Both the position numbers and the translations under genes were made by a program. Below the pieces are notes generated by a model. It saw nothing but the letters and a program-made list of their open reading frames with translations, was not told the origin of the DNA and did not search any database. A DNA stretch of 64,000 nucleotides from Siderastrea siderea. Taxonomy: Eukaryota > Cnidaria > Anthozoa > Scleractinia > Rhizangiidae. The stretch lies in assembly GCA_964030785.1 (NCBI GenBank), contig OZ034978.1, positions 8,447,453-8,511,452 on the forward strand, read 5' to 3'. Of this stretch, positions 51,346 to 62,824 are shown in pieces. Each line of letters opens with the position of its first letter. The first letter of the stretch is position 1.

Positions 51346-52825
51346 TTAGCAAAAATATATTTTGGAGAAAATTAAAGAAAGTTTAAGTTTCCTACATTTG
51401 CAATGTGTTTTATTTGTACTTACTAATTAATAAACCAGGAAGATAACAAAAGTCAAATCGGGGGAATTTTTCGAGGACAAGATTCCGTGACTGACAGTTT
51501 GTTTACATTTGTTGTGGTTTTATCGCATCGGATCATGAATGACCACAGAATTGCTACACAAAATGAAATCATGACTCAGCGTTTTCGTTTCGGGTAATGG
51601 AGCAAGATCATTCCCCGGTAATGCGAGTTTTCGTGGAATATGACATCGGAAAAGGGATTGCGTGACAACCGGTAATAATATTAAAAAAAAAACAGTTTCA
51701 AATGTCACTCTGCATTTTGTACCCAGTCTGCAGTCTGCAGTCTGCATTTTGTACCTAGTCTGCATTTTGTACCCGGTCTGCAGTCTGCAGTCTGCAGTCT
51801 GCAGTCTGCATTTTGTACTGACCGACTGGTAAATTACTTTTGAGCGGTTACGCATGACATTAAAATAGGAATCGTCTGCAAATACAGAAAATACAAATAC
51901 AATACAATTTTTTTCCAAAAAACCTTAGCCACTTGTTCCTGTGAAAGCACATTCAAAGATGGAAAAAGTTGAGATTTCAGTAATAAGCTTGGGGCTTACC
52001 TTCTTCAAAGGCATCAGCGTCGAGGACGCCAGGCAAGGAATCGTCTACAAATTTAGAGAAGACAGTTATCATAGAAAAATGTGGTTTCGAATTTGCATGT
52101 TCTCGGCTTCCAAAGTTTACTCGAAAGACAGAGATGCAAACGATTACAAGTTTCATCCGACATGCCAGAACATGCAGAACATCATGTGAGCGATTGCGCC
52201 TGCAGAACAACTGAGCAGCGGTAATAAACACGAAATGAAAACAAGATGGCGGATCGCGGCGAATTGATCAAAACAAACAACCAAGGGGTAATATTTCTTT
52301 CAATTTTTTTTTTCAGGGTAGTTTATTAGGTAGTCCATATAGGTAGTCCATCTAGGTAGTCCATTTGAGAGTCCATCAAGGTAGTCCATTTTGGTAGTCC
52401 ATCGTGGAGGTCCATGGACTGGGGGTCAGCGAAATGTACCTACCAGCCATTCACGGCTGCTGGCAGATCACAGACTAGTGAGTGTTTCCAAATCTCCGCT
52501 TTCACAGTGCTTTGGCGCTTTAAAAAAGCACGTTGCAACTTTGTATTAAAAATCTGAGTTTTCTTTTCAGTCCTGATGTTCTTCAAATCTCACTTCTACA
52601 AACAACTATCTCCCTGGTTCCCGAAAACTGAAAGCGGCAGCCGTGTATCGTATCCGGCAATGGCACAGGGCACCCAGACAATCTGTTAGAAAGTTGAAGG
52701 ATTTGTATGGGAATATTACGAGGTTCGTATTTAAAGCAAAATACAGAAAATTTGGGGATAATGTTGATATTGTTCTTCAAAACAAACATTAACTTACCTC
52801 GATTGTCGTATTTTCTCGTCCTTGC

Positions 52826-54792
52826 AGTTGCAACACAGGTAGGCCAAGCTCACTATTTTAGGCCTTCAAACACAGTAATCCAACCCTCCTATCGACGATT
52901 ATAAGAGTTTGTATGGGAAATCTTTCTTTCACTTCTAAAACCGAAATAAAATTGCCTACAAAACTCACCGTTCTCGTTTTCTTGTAGTTTCCTAGTATAT
53001 CCCCCCCCCCCCCCCCCCCCTTTAATTAAGGTTAATTTGGCGCCTTTCCGAGCGGGCCAACTTATCAGCCCCAGCACGTACACGAATATAAGAGTTTGTA
53101 TGGAAAATATAACGCGCGCTAAAAATGTGCTTAATGTAAAATAAAGTTGTCTTTTTAACTCACCTCTGGCTCATTCATGCGTTTCTCAGTGTTTTTACAG
53201 CGGTTTAGGCCTCGAAGGATCAATAAAACACCTCTCTGAGCGAGACGCTTTTCCACCCTGAGAAGCGTAGAGAGGAGCGAAGCGAAGGTTGGAAACCGTC
53301 TCCTGACCGTTGACGGTTTCGGGGACGATAAATCCCGTTGAAAGTGCACCACGGGGAAAATTCCACCAGCGACAGATTTGTAGATAAACAACGACCTTTC
53401 TACGTCGTTCGCATTGCCAAATTCCTATTTTGAGAGACGTAAATGGTCAATTTACTCAGCAGTTCTACGGCATGACTACGCGCGGACCGGGCTGCCCTGC
53501 AACGGACTCCAACCGTCAAGTGGCAAATTCAAACCAACGCGGGGCAGGAACAGTGAAATTTTACCAACCGACAAACGTCAATTTGAAGTCTAAGTGCAAT
53601 GGGCACAGTAACATTTGTCGCTTCTCAAAACTGGAGGTAATTAACCACAACATCACGACTGTTAACGAGATGACAGACGACCTTTGCTTTATATCCGAGG
53701 AATCACGTCGGTGAATATTTTTGCCAAGCCGTCGTTACTCCAATTTACGCAGTCACTTAAAAAAAACTGTTGTTTTTGTAATGAGCGAGACAGGCTTAGA
53801 ATAAGGCAGAAGACAAATTTATAAGTAGCTGTAGCTAATCTGAAGCCTTGCAAACAGAGAGCTGTAATCATAAGTTTATTAATATTTTTCTAACATTAGG
53901 CAGAAAGTAACGCAAATTACAACTGAGTTGATTGCTTATTTTTGTACGTGCTCGTTTCATTTCGTCAATTTTAGAATTACAGTGATTCAAAAATCTACCC
54001 TTTTTTCGTAGTAGTCCTTCGTGAAGTATTTATGTCAATCGCCCAGACGAAATTGACGAAATGAAACGAGCACGTACAAAAATAAGCAATTGGAGTAACG
54101 ACGGCTTGGCAAAAATATTCACCGACGTGATTCCTCGGATATAAAGCAAAGGTCGTCTGTCATCTCGCTAACAGTCGTGATGTTGTGGTTAATTACCTCC
54201 AGTTTTGAGAAGCGACAAATGTTACTGTGCCCATTGCACTGAGGCTGCAAATTGACGTTTGTCGGTTGGTAAAATTTCACTGTGCCTGCCCCGCGTTGGT
54301 TTGAATTTGCCACTGTCAGGAGACGGTTTCCAACCTTCGCTTCGCTTCTCTCTACGCTTCTCAGGGTGGAAAAGCGTCTCGCTCAGAGAGGTGTTTTATT
54401 GATCCTTCGAGGCCTAAACCGCTGTAAAAACACTGAGAAACGCATGAGTGAGCCAGAGGTGAGTTAAAAAGACAACTTTATTTTACATTAAGCACATTTT
54501 TAGCGCGCGTTATATTTTCCATACAAACTCTTATATTCGTGTAAGTGCTGGGGCTGATAAGTTGGCCCGCTCGGAAAGGCGCCAAATTAACCTTAATTAA
54601 AGGGGGGGGGGGGGGATATACTAGGAAACTACAAGAAAACGAGAACGGTGAGTTTTGTAGGCAATTTTATTTCGGTTTTAGAAGTGAAAGAAAGATTTCC
54701 CATACAAACTCTTATAATCGTCGACAGGAGGGTTGGATTACTGTGTTTGAAGGCCTAAAATAGTGAGCTTGGGCTACCTGTGGTTGCAAATG
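52826..54792. repeat. 2-kb imperfect palindrome
   Basis: Left arm 52826-53740 reappears inverted at 54075-54792, with near identity over hundreds of bases, including a poly-C run (52999-53020) mirrored as poly-G (54602-54614). The left arm has an extra segment of about 210 bp (53309-53520) bounded by TTGACGG/CCGTCAA. Mirrored donor-like GAG|GTGAGT sites persist in both arms. Weaker inverted similarity continues outside (52645-52720 with 54940-55030). It could be a large foldback transposon or an inverted duplication. Confidence 0.85.
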
Positions 54793-55290
54793 CCGAATAT
54801 TGGCGATTCTGAAGGTTTAGCGCTCAGCGTTTACCTGAGAGTAATAAGAGAATGTCAAGGGAGGAAAGCTTCTCAGAACCGCTCCAGTGCCAAACCGATT
54901 CGCATCGCCCCGCTTCCCAACCGTGCACCAAGCAAAGCTGAGATGTTTAGGATTCTTCTCGTAATATTCCAATACAAATCCTTCAAATTTCGAACAGATT
55001 CCCTAGCACCCTGTGGCAATGGTGCTTTGCCAGGCAGCAGAATCCTGGGAACGAGTTTGGCAGCAACCACAATTAAGGTGGTTCGCCTGGACATTGAAGA
55101 ACCCGCAAAACGCCAAAATTTGAACGGCAGATATTCACTGCCAGAGCCGGGTAGGACTAGCGACTTCACACATTTACTACCAAGGTACTACACATTGAAC
55201 AAACTTTCCAAAAAAGTTAGTTTTATTGACATCGCTGTCGAAAGAAAACACTTAAGGCATTTATTTCTAACAACAGTTAGTAATTCTTAG
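54763..55290 (+). CDS. Unidentified 175-codon frame, probably repeat-derived
   Basis: The longest frame in this area, MSLGYLWLQMPNIGDSEGLA onward. The opposite strand is open too (54873-55169), with a more protein-like frame containing NLKDLYWNITRRILNISALL. Part of the sequence recurs inverted at 52645-52720, so this is likely repeat DNA. No family recognised. Confidence 0.25.
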   Translation: MSLGYLWLQMPNIGDSEGLALSVYLRVIRECQGRKASQNRSSAKPIRIAPLPNRAPSKAEMFRILLVIFQYKSFKFRTDSLAPCGNGALPGSRILGTSLAATTIKVVRLDIEEPAKRQNLNGRYSLPEPGRTSDFTHLLPRYYTLNKLSKKVSFIDIAVERKHLRHLFLTTVSNS

Positions 55291-55299
55291 ATATGTGTT

Positions 55300-56620
55300 T
55301 ACTTTTGTCTCAAATTGTTCTTGTAAAGTATTCAGTAACTTTCGTCTTTGATATTGTAATGAACTGTATTATGGTAAAACTGCGTTAGCATCCATCGCTA
55401 CAATTTCAATTTCAACTGTAACATTATAATTGAGCTGTAGAGGCCTAATTAACATAAGCTTCACAGTTTCCTTTAGGCCTCCTTGCCACTATTATCATCA
55501 TTCTTTTTTTTTTTTGACTCATTATCTTTGTATTGTTGCCTGTGGTGTAGTAAAATGAATAAAATGAAAAACCTTATGTCCCTTGTGGACCACATGTAGG
55601 TCTGATCGACTGGAAAGTTATTGAAAAATCTATGGGTCGATATGGGAGCATCTTCGGAAACATTCGTTTTTTCACTGTATGGTATTGTCGTCGCATAGGA
55701 CTACTTTCCAGGAGAGTTTCACGCTACTTCCTTCGCCTTCCTTTCTTTATTTTACAGTAAGTAATGTTTCAAATACACTACCATCTTTGTCAAGGGAGCT
55801 CTAATTCCAAAACTAGTCGATGGATTTTTTTCTTAACCTTGTAGTGTAACAGTCAAGTTGTGCTACACGGTCTGAAAATTCGTCTAGAAAACACTGGTCT
55901 CAACAATTAAGCCACACCGTATCAATAAATTTCAAATGCATTAAATAATTTTAAGGGACGGAAATAAAGCGAAAAATACAGGGAACCTTTACAATTACCC
56001 ACAGAAGCGTCACTGCCGTATTATTGTCGACACCCAAGGAGGATCGAAAGGTCCTACCCATGATATCTTTCTGAATTTTCACTTTTGTCTTTGTTCCACA
56101 TAATTGCACATCCCTGCCAAACTTTCATGAGATATCTTTTGGCATGATGGCAAAATCTTTTATAAAACATACATTTATAGTAACACAGCTGGTTGTACCA
56201 CTGTCATAACAGGATTTACCATTTACACTTTAACTGCATGTAACTCTTTTGCTTGCTAAGAAAATTAAACCCTCTCATATGTCTGCATACATTTATTCAA
56301 TCAAGAACTGTTTTTCGGAAGATCTTTAAAGTGTTACTGGCAGCGGGGCTACAGTTTTATGCTAAACTCAGTATAGAAAAAATATATTTCACTCTACTGC
56401 ACAGACTATGAGCAGTCCTTCATCCCACTCTCTGATAGTTGGGTTAGGGAGAACAGGTGAACGCGCCTGAACGTCGGCAACTGCGTGGAAAACGTGACGC
56501 GCTCATTACACGTGTGTCACCTTCGCGAACAATGCCATGCTCTTCTCCCTCCGCTTTTAATGAAGGGAAGGAGAGACTGCTCTTAGTCTACGTATTTCAC
56601 GAAATCGAGTTTTAGGCTCT
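55300..56620. other. Intergenic stretch, no gene seen
   Basis: A T-rich run at 55505 followed by aatgaataaaatgaaaaa at 55553 looks like the 3' end of a retroelement. Nothing else is supported. Confidence 0.35.
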
Positions 56621-56629
56621 GGCCAAAAG

Positions 56630-56876
56630 GGCATGCAAGTCAACGCAAGTTTGGAAATGTGCACTTGTGCAAACATAATTGCGATGTGTGGGCAAACAGA
56701 CTCGCAAAAAGACGCAAGTTGCAAAGAAAAAAAACATTTCAGTAGAAACAGGGCGGGAAAACGCTGGGACAACCTCGTGCGCGCGCCCGTACTAGGCGAA
56801 CCCTTATTCAAAACCATACTAAATCCAACTTGCGTTGGTTGGCCAAACGGTGAAAAACTTGCGTTCACTTGCGTGT
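56630..56876. mobile_element. MITE with GCAAGTNAACGCAAGTTT ends
   Basis: Left gcatgcaagtcaacgcaagt and, reversed, cacgcaagtgaacgcaagtt delimit about 247 bp. Opposed open frames inside are coincidental. Confidence 0.65.
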
Positions 56877-56967
56877 AAATTTGAGCTCGGACAAACTGAA
56901 CTTAAGCCATCGCAAACCATCGCAAAGACACACAAGCCATAACCAAAGGTTTTTAGCATGCGAGAAT

Positions 56968-57150
56968 AATAATCAATTTACATAGCGCTAATACCAAAAA
57001 ATATTCAAAAGCGCTTTACATTAAGTTATTATCATTCATAAATCAAAAGCTTTCTTAAAAAGAAATGTTTTCAGATGCTTTTTAAAAATGGCGAGGCTGC
57101 TACTTGTTCTTATAGTTAATGGCAACGAGTTCCATAAAACAGGTGCAGCA
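56968..57150 (+). repeat. Dispersed repeat fragment (AGCGCTTTACA type)
   Basis: tttacatagcgctaatacca...agcgctttacattaa then ttaaaaagaaatgttttcag...atggcaacgagttccataaa. This resembles a common dispersed repeat of invertebrate genomes; the class is uncertain. Confidence 0.4.
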
Positions 57151-57154
57151 TGGG

Positions 57155-57243
57155 TAGCCTCCTACGTTCTTTTGGCTGGTCATGCAATCTTGGGGAGGAA
57201 AGATTGCGTGACGAACCAAAAGAACGTCTGCGTGGGAGGCTAG
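57155..57243. mobile_element. 89-bp foldback MITE
   Basis: TAGCCTCCTACGTTCTTTTG and its near-complement CAAAAGAACG..GTGGGAGGCTA, both followed inward by GCAATCTT-like inverted sequence. Essentially two TIRs and a short loop. Confidence 0.8.
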
Positions 57244-57259
57244 AGCGAAGGCGCGATCC

Positions 57260-58380
57260 CCAAGTGTAGAACTTGCGACTCCGTTTGGCCCAGGCTTGGC
57301 GTTAGTTCATAGCTAACGAGGCGGCCAGTGCCGAGTTGGCGGAGTTGGACAGGAGTTCAAATACAGCGATATAAGCCCTGTATCAAAAGAAATCTATTGG
57401 AGCGGTTTTCCGCTGAATGACGTGAAACCAAAGTAATTACTTTGACCAATCACAAAAGACACAAGCAACACGATGAGCCAATCGGAAGTCGTAGTAAAAA
57501 CGTGCAACCAAATTTTGTGTCAGGACTGTGTCGACCAGAGCCTTAAAATTTTGTGGGTAAAAACAGAATCGAGAGCAAGGGTTTGTGTACAAAGTGTCTG
57601 ATCACTCAAAAAAATTGTCTGCAGACGGGTAACCATGCCCAATTCAGTGTCCAAGTGCGAGGTCTTGAATCTGTACCCGGTGCCTGGGCACTGTGCTAAA
57701 TTTTAGGCGGGTAGTTCAAAGAACCCACCTTCACATTAGCATCCGCCTGGCCCCGCGCCCTTGCAGAGTGCCTTGGTACCAAGTTTAAACGCCGCATAAA
57801 TTCAATTCAAATACAGTGTAGCCGAAAGCACACAAGCCAAATTCCAACAAGAGAAAGATTCAACTTTTTCTTACTGACATCCATGCTAAATATAAAGAAA
57901 TCCTCTCATTCAACATTTGCCTGAAGAACAGAAGAAGCGGGAACATAATACCCTCAAGTACCCCTCCCCTTGCATGTTACCGTATTTGTAACAAGGGAAG
58001 AGAGGAGCGGGAACCATGGAAACCGTAGGTAAAGTACATAGGAGAAGTGGGAAATAAACACCCCAATGTTAGCCCCCTTCCTCCCTTTTGTTACCATAAA
58101 CGTACCCCTCTTCCATCAAGATTTCATTTTTCAGACCTTGAGACTTGTATCTTTTGAGTCTATGGATTAAATGCTAAGTACCATCCGCGAAAACAAAAGG
58201 TCATTGAGCGGTTCCTTTTTGTGGTGTTGTTTACGTATTGTGTCGTTTAAGCCTGTGGATTAACAGGACTGTGGTCCCTAGGCTTGTTCACTACAGTGGT
58301 ACTAATCAATCACTAATCAATCAATCAGTGGTACTGACCAATCACAATTTTTTACGGTCATACACCCAGAGAATTTTAAC
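57260..58380. other. Intergenic stretch, no gene seen
   Basis: No recognised gene. The right end (from about 58340) is homologous to the flanks of the TTAA element beside oxidase copy A. Confidence 0.35.
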
Positions 58381-58738
58381 TACTTTGATGGCTAAACAGA
58401 ACGTTTAAAAAGCAGACACTCGATGTTTTATTATGTTAATGAAATTTGCTATTAAATACAAGCGGGAGCCAGCTCCTGATAAAGCATACGTTTGTTAAAA
58501 GTTACAACCACAGCACTCTTCCAAAAATTTCTCTTATGACTGAACGAAGCCGAAAACGATTATAAAATTAGTGACTTAAGCGATAAATAAACTATGCCTA
58601 GAAACGGCCTACAAAACGTAAGGAAGAATAACATTCAACTTCTACTGGTCAAATTCAACGTTTTAGAGAGAACTTACATTATCAAGAGAGGTCTCCTGAC
58701 ATTATTTATCATATTTTGTATGGTAGGACACACAGGAT

Positions 58739-60869
58739 CCCACTCCAGACGAACGTTGCCTTTACGAGTGGGCCGCAGTCCCACCAGCACTTCGTCCACG
58801 TCTTTGTCTCCATAGTTACGGAGGGGAGGGTAGAACTCTTTGACTTTCTCAAACATCCTTCTGATTGGCGGATAATCCAGCGTGAGATTTCTGTCCCACT
58901 GATAGGGCTGTACCATGCCACCCAGCCAAAGTTTGTCTTCATCTCTTGGCAGGATGAACACAAAGCTTTGTCCTTCTTTTTTGGACTTGTCAATGTCCTC
59001 GATCAGAGAAATGCACATGGAATGGTTGATCTTGGGCATCAGGCTACCATCTTTTTCACTTTGAGAATCACACCTGTAACAACAGCAAGAAAACTATGGT
59101 CAGACTACGATTACAATCCAAAACGTTCTCAAAGATGACCTTCCTTAAAGGAACTCACCTGATGAAGTTGTAAATCACGAATGGAGACGGTAGAGTTTGT
59201 TACCTCTCAAAGGGTAGACATCTTCATCTCCTGCCAGTTCTTTAGCGTTGAGTGCAGAGCAGTTGAAGATCAGCTGAGCCTTGTATTTCCTCTTCAATTC
59301 TTCCGCCTGGTCTCTCAGCAGTCCTTTATTTCATCATGCACAAAGCGACAGCCCTTGTTTTTACACTGCTTGTAAAGCCACTGCATGTACATGACTGTAT
59401 CACCCATGGGAGCCATGTGTTGGTACGCGTCGACTACACCCGTGTCTGTGTTCACATCTGAGGGAAAGAAAGGAAAATGATCTCTTTAATATAGCGTTCT
59501 GGTCACAATTATACAAATACAACGCGAGAACAAATTTTTTAAGCTGTTGGTGCGTTGCTTTCTTAGTCGACAAAGTTTGAAATTCTTTGTATAGTTAACC
59601 ATGTAGTGTAACCGGCCGGTCGAGACACTGAAAAAGTGTCTGACCGTTTCAAAAAGTAAACAAGAAAACTTGTATCAAGAGAATGTTTCATGCCAAATGA
59701 AGGAAGAGTGACGTTGAAGGTCCACTGAGATCACGAGACGTTTTACATCCAGCTGACATGTTGCACGAATTTTGTTAGGTACCTCAGTGTCACATGACAC
59801 AATAAAATATTAAGTCTTGTTTTCCAGTAGTCTGGGAGGAGAGGCTGACATTTCAGACTAGTTTTTCAAAGCTCATTAGCTAGCTGTGGTTTGGAGATAA
59901 TGTACTGCATTAGATATTTCCTTATGAGTGGATAACCTTTCACCGATATATTTTTTGTAATGTCACTTTTTTGAAACATGATGGGAAATTTCAGCCTTTT
60001 CAGAAGTTTTGGTGAACTATAGTATGAATCAGGCTTGAGTTATGGATATGAAATCACCAAGGCAGTCAAAATTTAGTTACAGTGATAATCTATAGCTCAA
60101 TTCAGTCACATGTTTGTCACATGTTGGACCTCACAATGGATAGATCGTTTGTAGCCAACACGTCAACCTATTGTTTTCACCATTTTTCTTCGCCTTTTGT
60201 CTCCTGTTTCCTAGCAACACTCAGAACTGATTCGGTAAAATAAGGGATTATACTGTACCTTAACAAAGTGAACTAATGGAACTTTTTAAGCTTACCAGTT
60301 TCTTCGATGAGTTTGGCGTCATGACGAAATCCTGGCAAATGGCAGAGTTCGTTCATCTTTTCCAACTGTCCTGGAAGGTCTTTAATCTTAAAAACAGCAA
60401 TGAATCAATATGAGTTGCTTTAACTTTTCCAATACACTAAACGAATAGATATAAACCTAGAGCTAGCAGATTCGTAACCGAGCAAATTTACAATGATTTT
60501 GGTATGTGTAAACTAAATAAGAAAGATTTGAAAATTTGACGTGTACCTTGTCCTTGAAGTAGAACCGGCACAGATTGCAGTTTCATTTGGTTTCATGGCC
60601 AACTCCATGAACTTGGCATAGCTGTCTATACACCACACCTTGGACCTTTCCAGTGACTTTTCATCTGTGTGTCGTCCGCATACCGCTGGAGGCCATTCCC
60701 ACAAAGCGCCGGCGATCTCGGAAGTGATGCATTTACCACAGGCGACTGGGGAGGCGAACTCTTTTGCTAATACTCTGACTTTGTATCCTTTCTTCAGAAG
60801 CTGTAATGCTGACGTCATTCCCACAACTCCTCCGCCAATCACCAGCACCCGAGGGACGCAGGATCGTTT
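58739..60869 (-). pseudogene. D-amino-acid/D-aspartate oxidase-like pseudogene, copy B
   Basis: Four exons in order: 60547-60869 (FAD-binding RVLVIGGGVVGMTSALQLLK with the GxGxxG pattern), 60296-60386 (IKDLPGQLEKMNELCHLPGF), 59204-59457 (DTGVVDAYQHMAPMGDTVMY, ending DEDVYPLRG) and 58739-59073 (SMCISLIEDIDKSKKEGQSF to VGLRPTRKGNVRLEW). DAO enzymes oxidise D-amino acids with FAD, usually in peroxisomes. Splice sites are intact, but each of exons 1, 3 and 4 has a single-base frameshift (near 60565, 59329 and 59053). The C-terminal exon with the conserved His-Asn-Tyr-Gly-His-Gly segment is not found. The enzyme would not be functional. Confidence 0.82.
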
Positions 60870-60999
60870 CTAAATACACGGGACAAGTGCTTATGATAAG
60901 AACTGAAAAAGACATTATTCAACATCCAAAAGTTCTAGCTTTCGGAATAAAAATGTGACGGATTCTTTCTCAAGGCAAAACAATTTCCGAAACGCTGAA

Positions 61000-62110
61000 A
61001 ATTGCGATGAAATCTTGTGCTATTTAAAGAGAACGAGTTCCCAGAAAAAAAAAAACAGTCCTCATCAAAAGTATTTATTTAAGAAGTAAAAAGCTTCAAA
61101 TTAAGTTTTTTTAATCGAAAAAACACCTATCGAAAATGAATTCCTTTCTTTTGGTAACATCTTAAGAGGCAATGTCCACTAAGACCGAGCGAAATCGAAA
61201 ATATGTGGCACATGATGAAAAATCAAAATTCTCCGTTTTTCGCCCAGAGATACCTTATGGTAGCTCTAGAGACGTGGTGGCATTTTTTGTTGAGAAACTA
61301 TTTTTAAACCTCCAAAAAATTTAAAAACCGTTACCGCACTACGTGTCTCTACAAACACCCCGAATAAACGCGAATCATACCTTCTCGTAAACTTCGCTCT
61401 GTTTAATTCGCGTCATGGAACAATCCTGTTTTGAGCTTATAAATTTGCTGTTGAAGAGTTTACAAGTAATTTGAGTCAAATTATTCTTTTGTGGATCAAT
61501 TTTCAAGGTCATGGCAGGCTGCTGAAAACCACTAAAATTCGCTTGCTTTGAATTCTCAATTTGGCACAGTTTTTCAAGAGAAAGTTTCCCTCCCCGGTAA
61601 AACACCGAATCACTTGAAATTCAGAATTCTTGAAAGAGGAAATGCCGTTCTTAAACCAGGTTTAAAAATTAGTTTCGGGCTCTTTATCAGCGCCGAGTAC
61701 AAACACTCTCGAAATCCCGATAATTACAACATTAACACGTCAACAATTGGCACATACCTACGACCAAATAACCGAAAATGTGGACATTTCTTCTATTTTG
61801 GTCGGTATTCGGTTGTAATCCACAGCAGAAAGGTAATGTCTAGCTCACCTGAATATGGTATTGTCTAAATATCAGGTTCTGTGCGTACTCTTTCATAATA
61901 ACCATCTTGGCGTCCGGGGTCAACAACATCACTGAAGCATCGCGTATTGGCAATCAACCCAAATGACTTATTTCCATCCCGCCTCCTTTTGTTAAAATGA
62001 AGAACCTTCAGGAATAAAATGATTCTGCCTTATTTGAACTTCAAAAGAGTTTTCTCCTATAAGACTTCTTTTCTTGATCTGTATTCGTTGTAAAATTTCG
62101 AAACGATAAT
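61000..62110. other. Intergenic stretch, no gene seen
   Basis: Upstream of oxidase copy B. No earlier oxidase exon with a start codon, and no mobile element, is recognised. Confidence 0.35.
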
Positions 62111-62128
62111 TCCTTGCCGAACGCTTAC

Positions 62129-62184
62129 TAGCCTGTGTGCAGACGTCTCCTATTTCCTTATAGCAGACGTCTGCACGCAGGCTA
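62129..62184. mobile_element. 56-bp solo TIR pair (TAGCCTGTGTGCAGACGTCT)
   Basis: The left end TAGCCTGTGTGCAGACGTCT is mirrored by AGACG.TGCACGCAGGCTA with only about 15 bp between. A minimal MITE. Confidence 0.7.
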
Positions 62185-62277
62185 AAAGCTTTCAAGCCTG
62201 TTTAGTTTGAGTCACGCAACAAAATGTCACGCACTTGATTTTACCTGACGTCGGGTTTGACTTGGAGGGGGAAATGC

Positions 62278-62346
62278 ACAGGAAACAAAACAAAACAAAA
62301 AAAACAACAAGCAAGCAAGCAAAAAACAAACAAACAAAAACAAAGC
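62278..62346. repeat. Low-complexity (AAAC/GCAA) tract
   Basis: Runs of caaaacaaaac, agcaagcaagc and aaacaaacaaac. Confidence 0.85.
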
Positions 62347-62386
62347 AATGAGAACTTTGAAAACCTGTGGACCCAAGGACCGATTG

Positions 62387-62824
62387 CGGTCAACTGCCGC
62401 TTATAAGCCCTGGGCTTATACAACTTTGTAAGGGTTTTGGGTGGGCTTATAAACGGAGGGGCTTATATCTGGGGGGGCTTCTAAGTTTCGAAATGAGCCA
62501 CAGCAGTGTTGATCGAAATACGTTTTTAATTTACCAGTTTTCAATTAACCTTTGAAACGTCACAATAAATCGAATTCGTTTCAATTTTAATTTAACAACA
62601 AAATCAAAACTGTAACAACACGAACGTAACCGGAACGCAACAAAACAGAAGCTCAGAGTTCATCTTCGCAGTGTTCTGTGAGAGTGCTTAATATTAAGGA
62701 AACAGGGAAAACTAGAGGGCGACTTATATCCGGTGGAACTTATACCGGATGTATTTTTTTGCAGTTACAGGTAGATGGGCCTATAACTGGGAGGTTGGGC
62801 TTATAAGTGGCAGTTAACGGTATT
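62387..62824. mobile_element. TIR element with ACTGCCRCTTATAAGCCC ends
   Basis: Left GCGGTCAACTGCCGCTTATA and, reversed, ACCGTTAACTGCCACTTATA. GGGCTTATA phrases repeat inside both ends. Noncoding, about 440 bp. Confidence 0.7.

Larger units (their letters stand above)
50414..51824. mobile_element. 1.4-kb foldback element with 10-bp target duplication
   Basis: ACTGGTAAAT abuts both ends (50404-50413 and 51825-51834). Ends read CGGTCAGTACAAAATGCAG, then a GCAGACT/GGTACAAAATGCAGACT array, then unique sequence, all inverted at the right (arms about 280 and 235 bp). Long TIR with a 9-10 bp duplication resembles MULE-type elements. Nested in the 4.2-kb element; no transposase seen. Confidence 0.88.
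48249..52445. mobile_element. 4.2-kb foldback element with 15-bp target duplication
   Basis: GCCATTCACGGCTGC occurs directly at 48234-48248 and 52446-52460. Inside, the termini GGTAGGTACATTTCGCTGAC are inverted and about 112 bp long; their inner part is a 13-bp subrepeat (tggactaccnnna, five or six units). No transposase is recognised. The interior carries a tandem duplication, a MITE, CTCGAGAC palindromes and a second foldback element. Confidence 0.85.

Noticed and set aside
53430..53714. Mirrored frames at 53430-53714 and 54119-54313 as a duplicated gene
   Set aside because: The few differences between the copies are mostly amino-acid changing and no start or splice context supports a gene; the palindrome explains the duplication.
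58739..60869. Copy B as an intact oxidase with sequencing errors
   Set aside because: Three frameshifts in about 700 coding bases, compared with none in 4.3 kb of DNAH10 from the same sequence, and a missing C-terminal exon, favour a pseudogene; only accurate reads can settle it.
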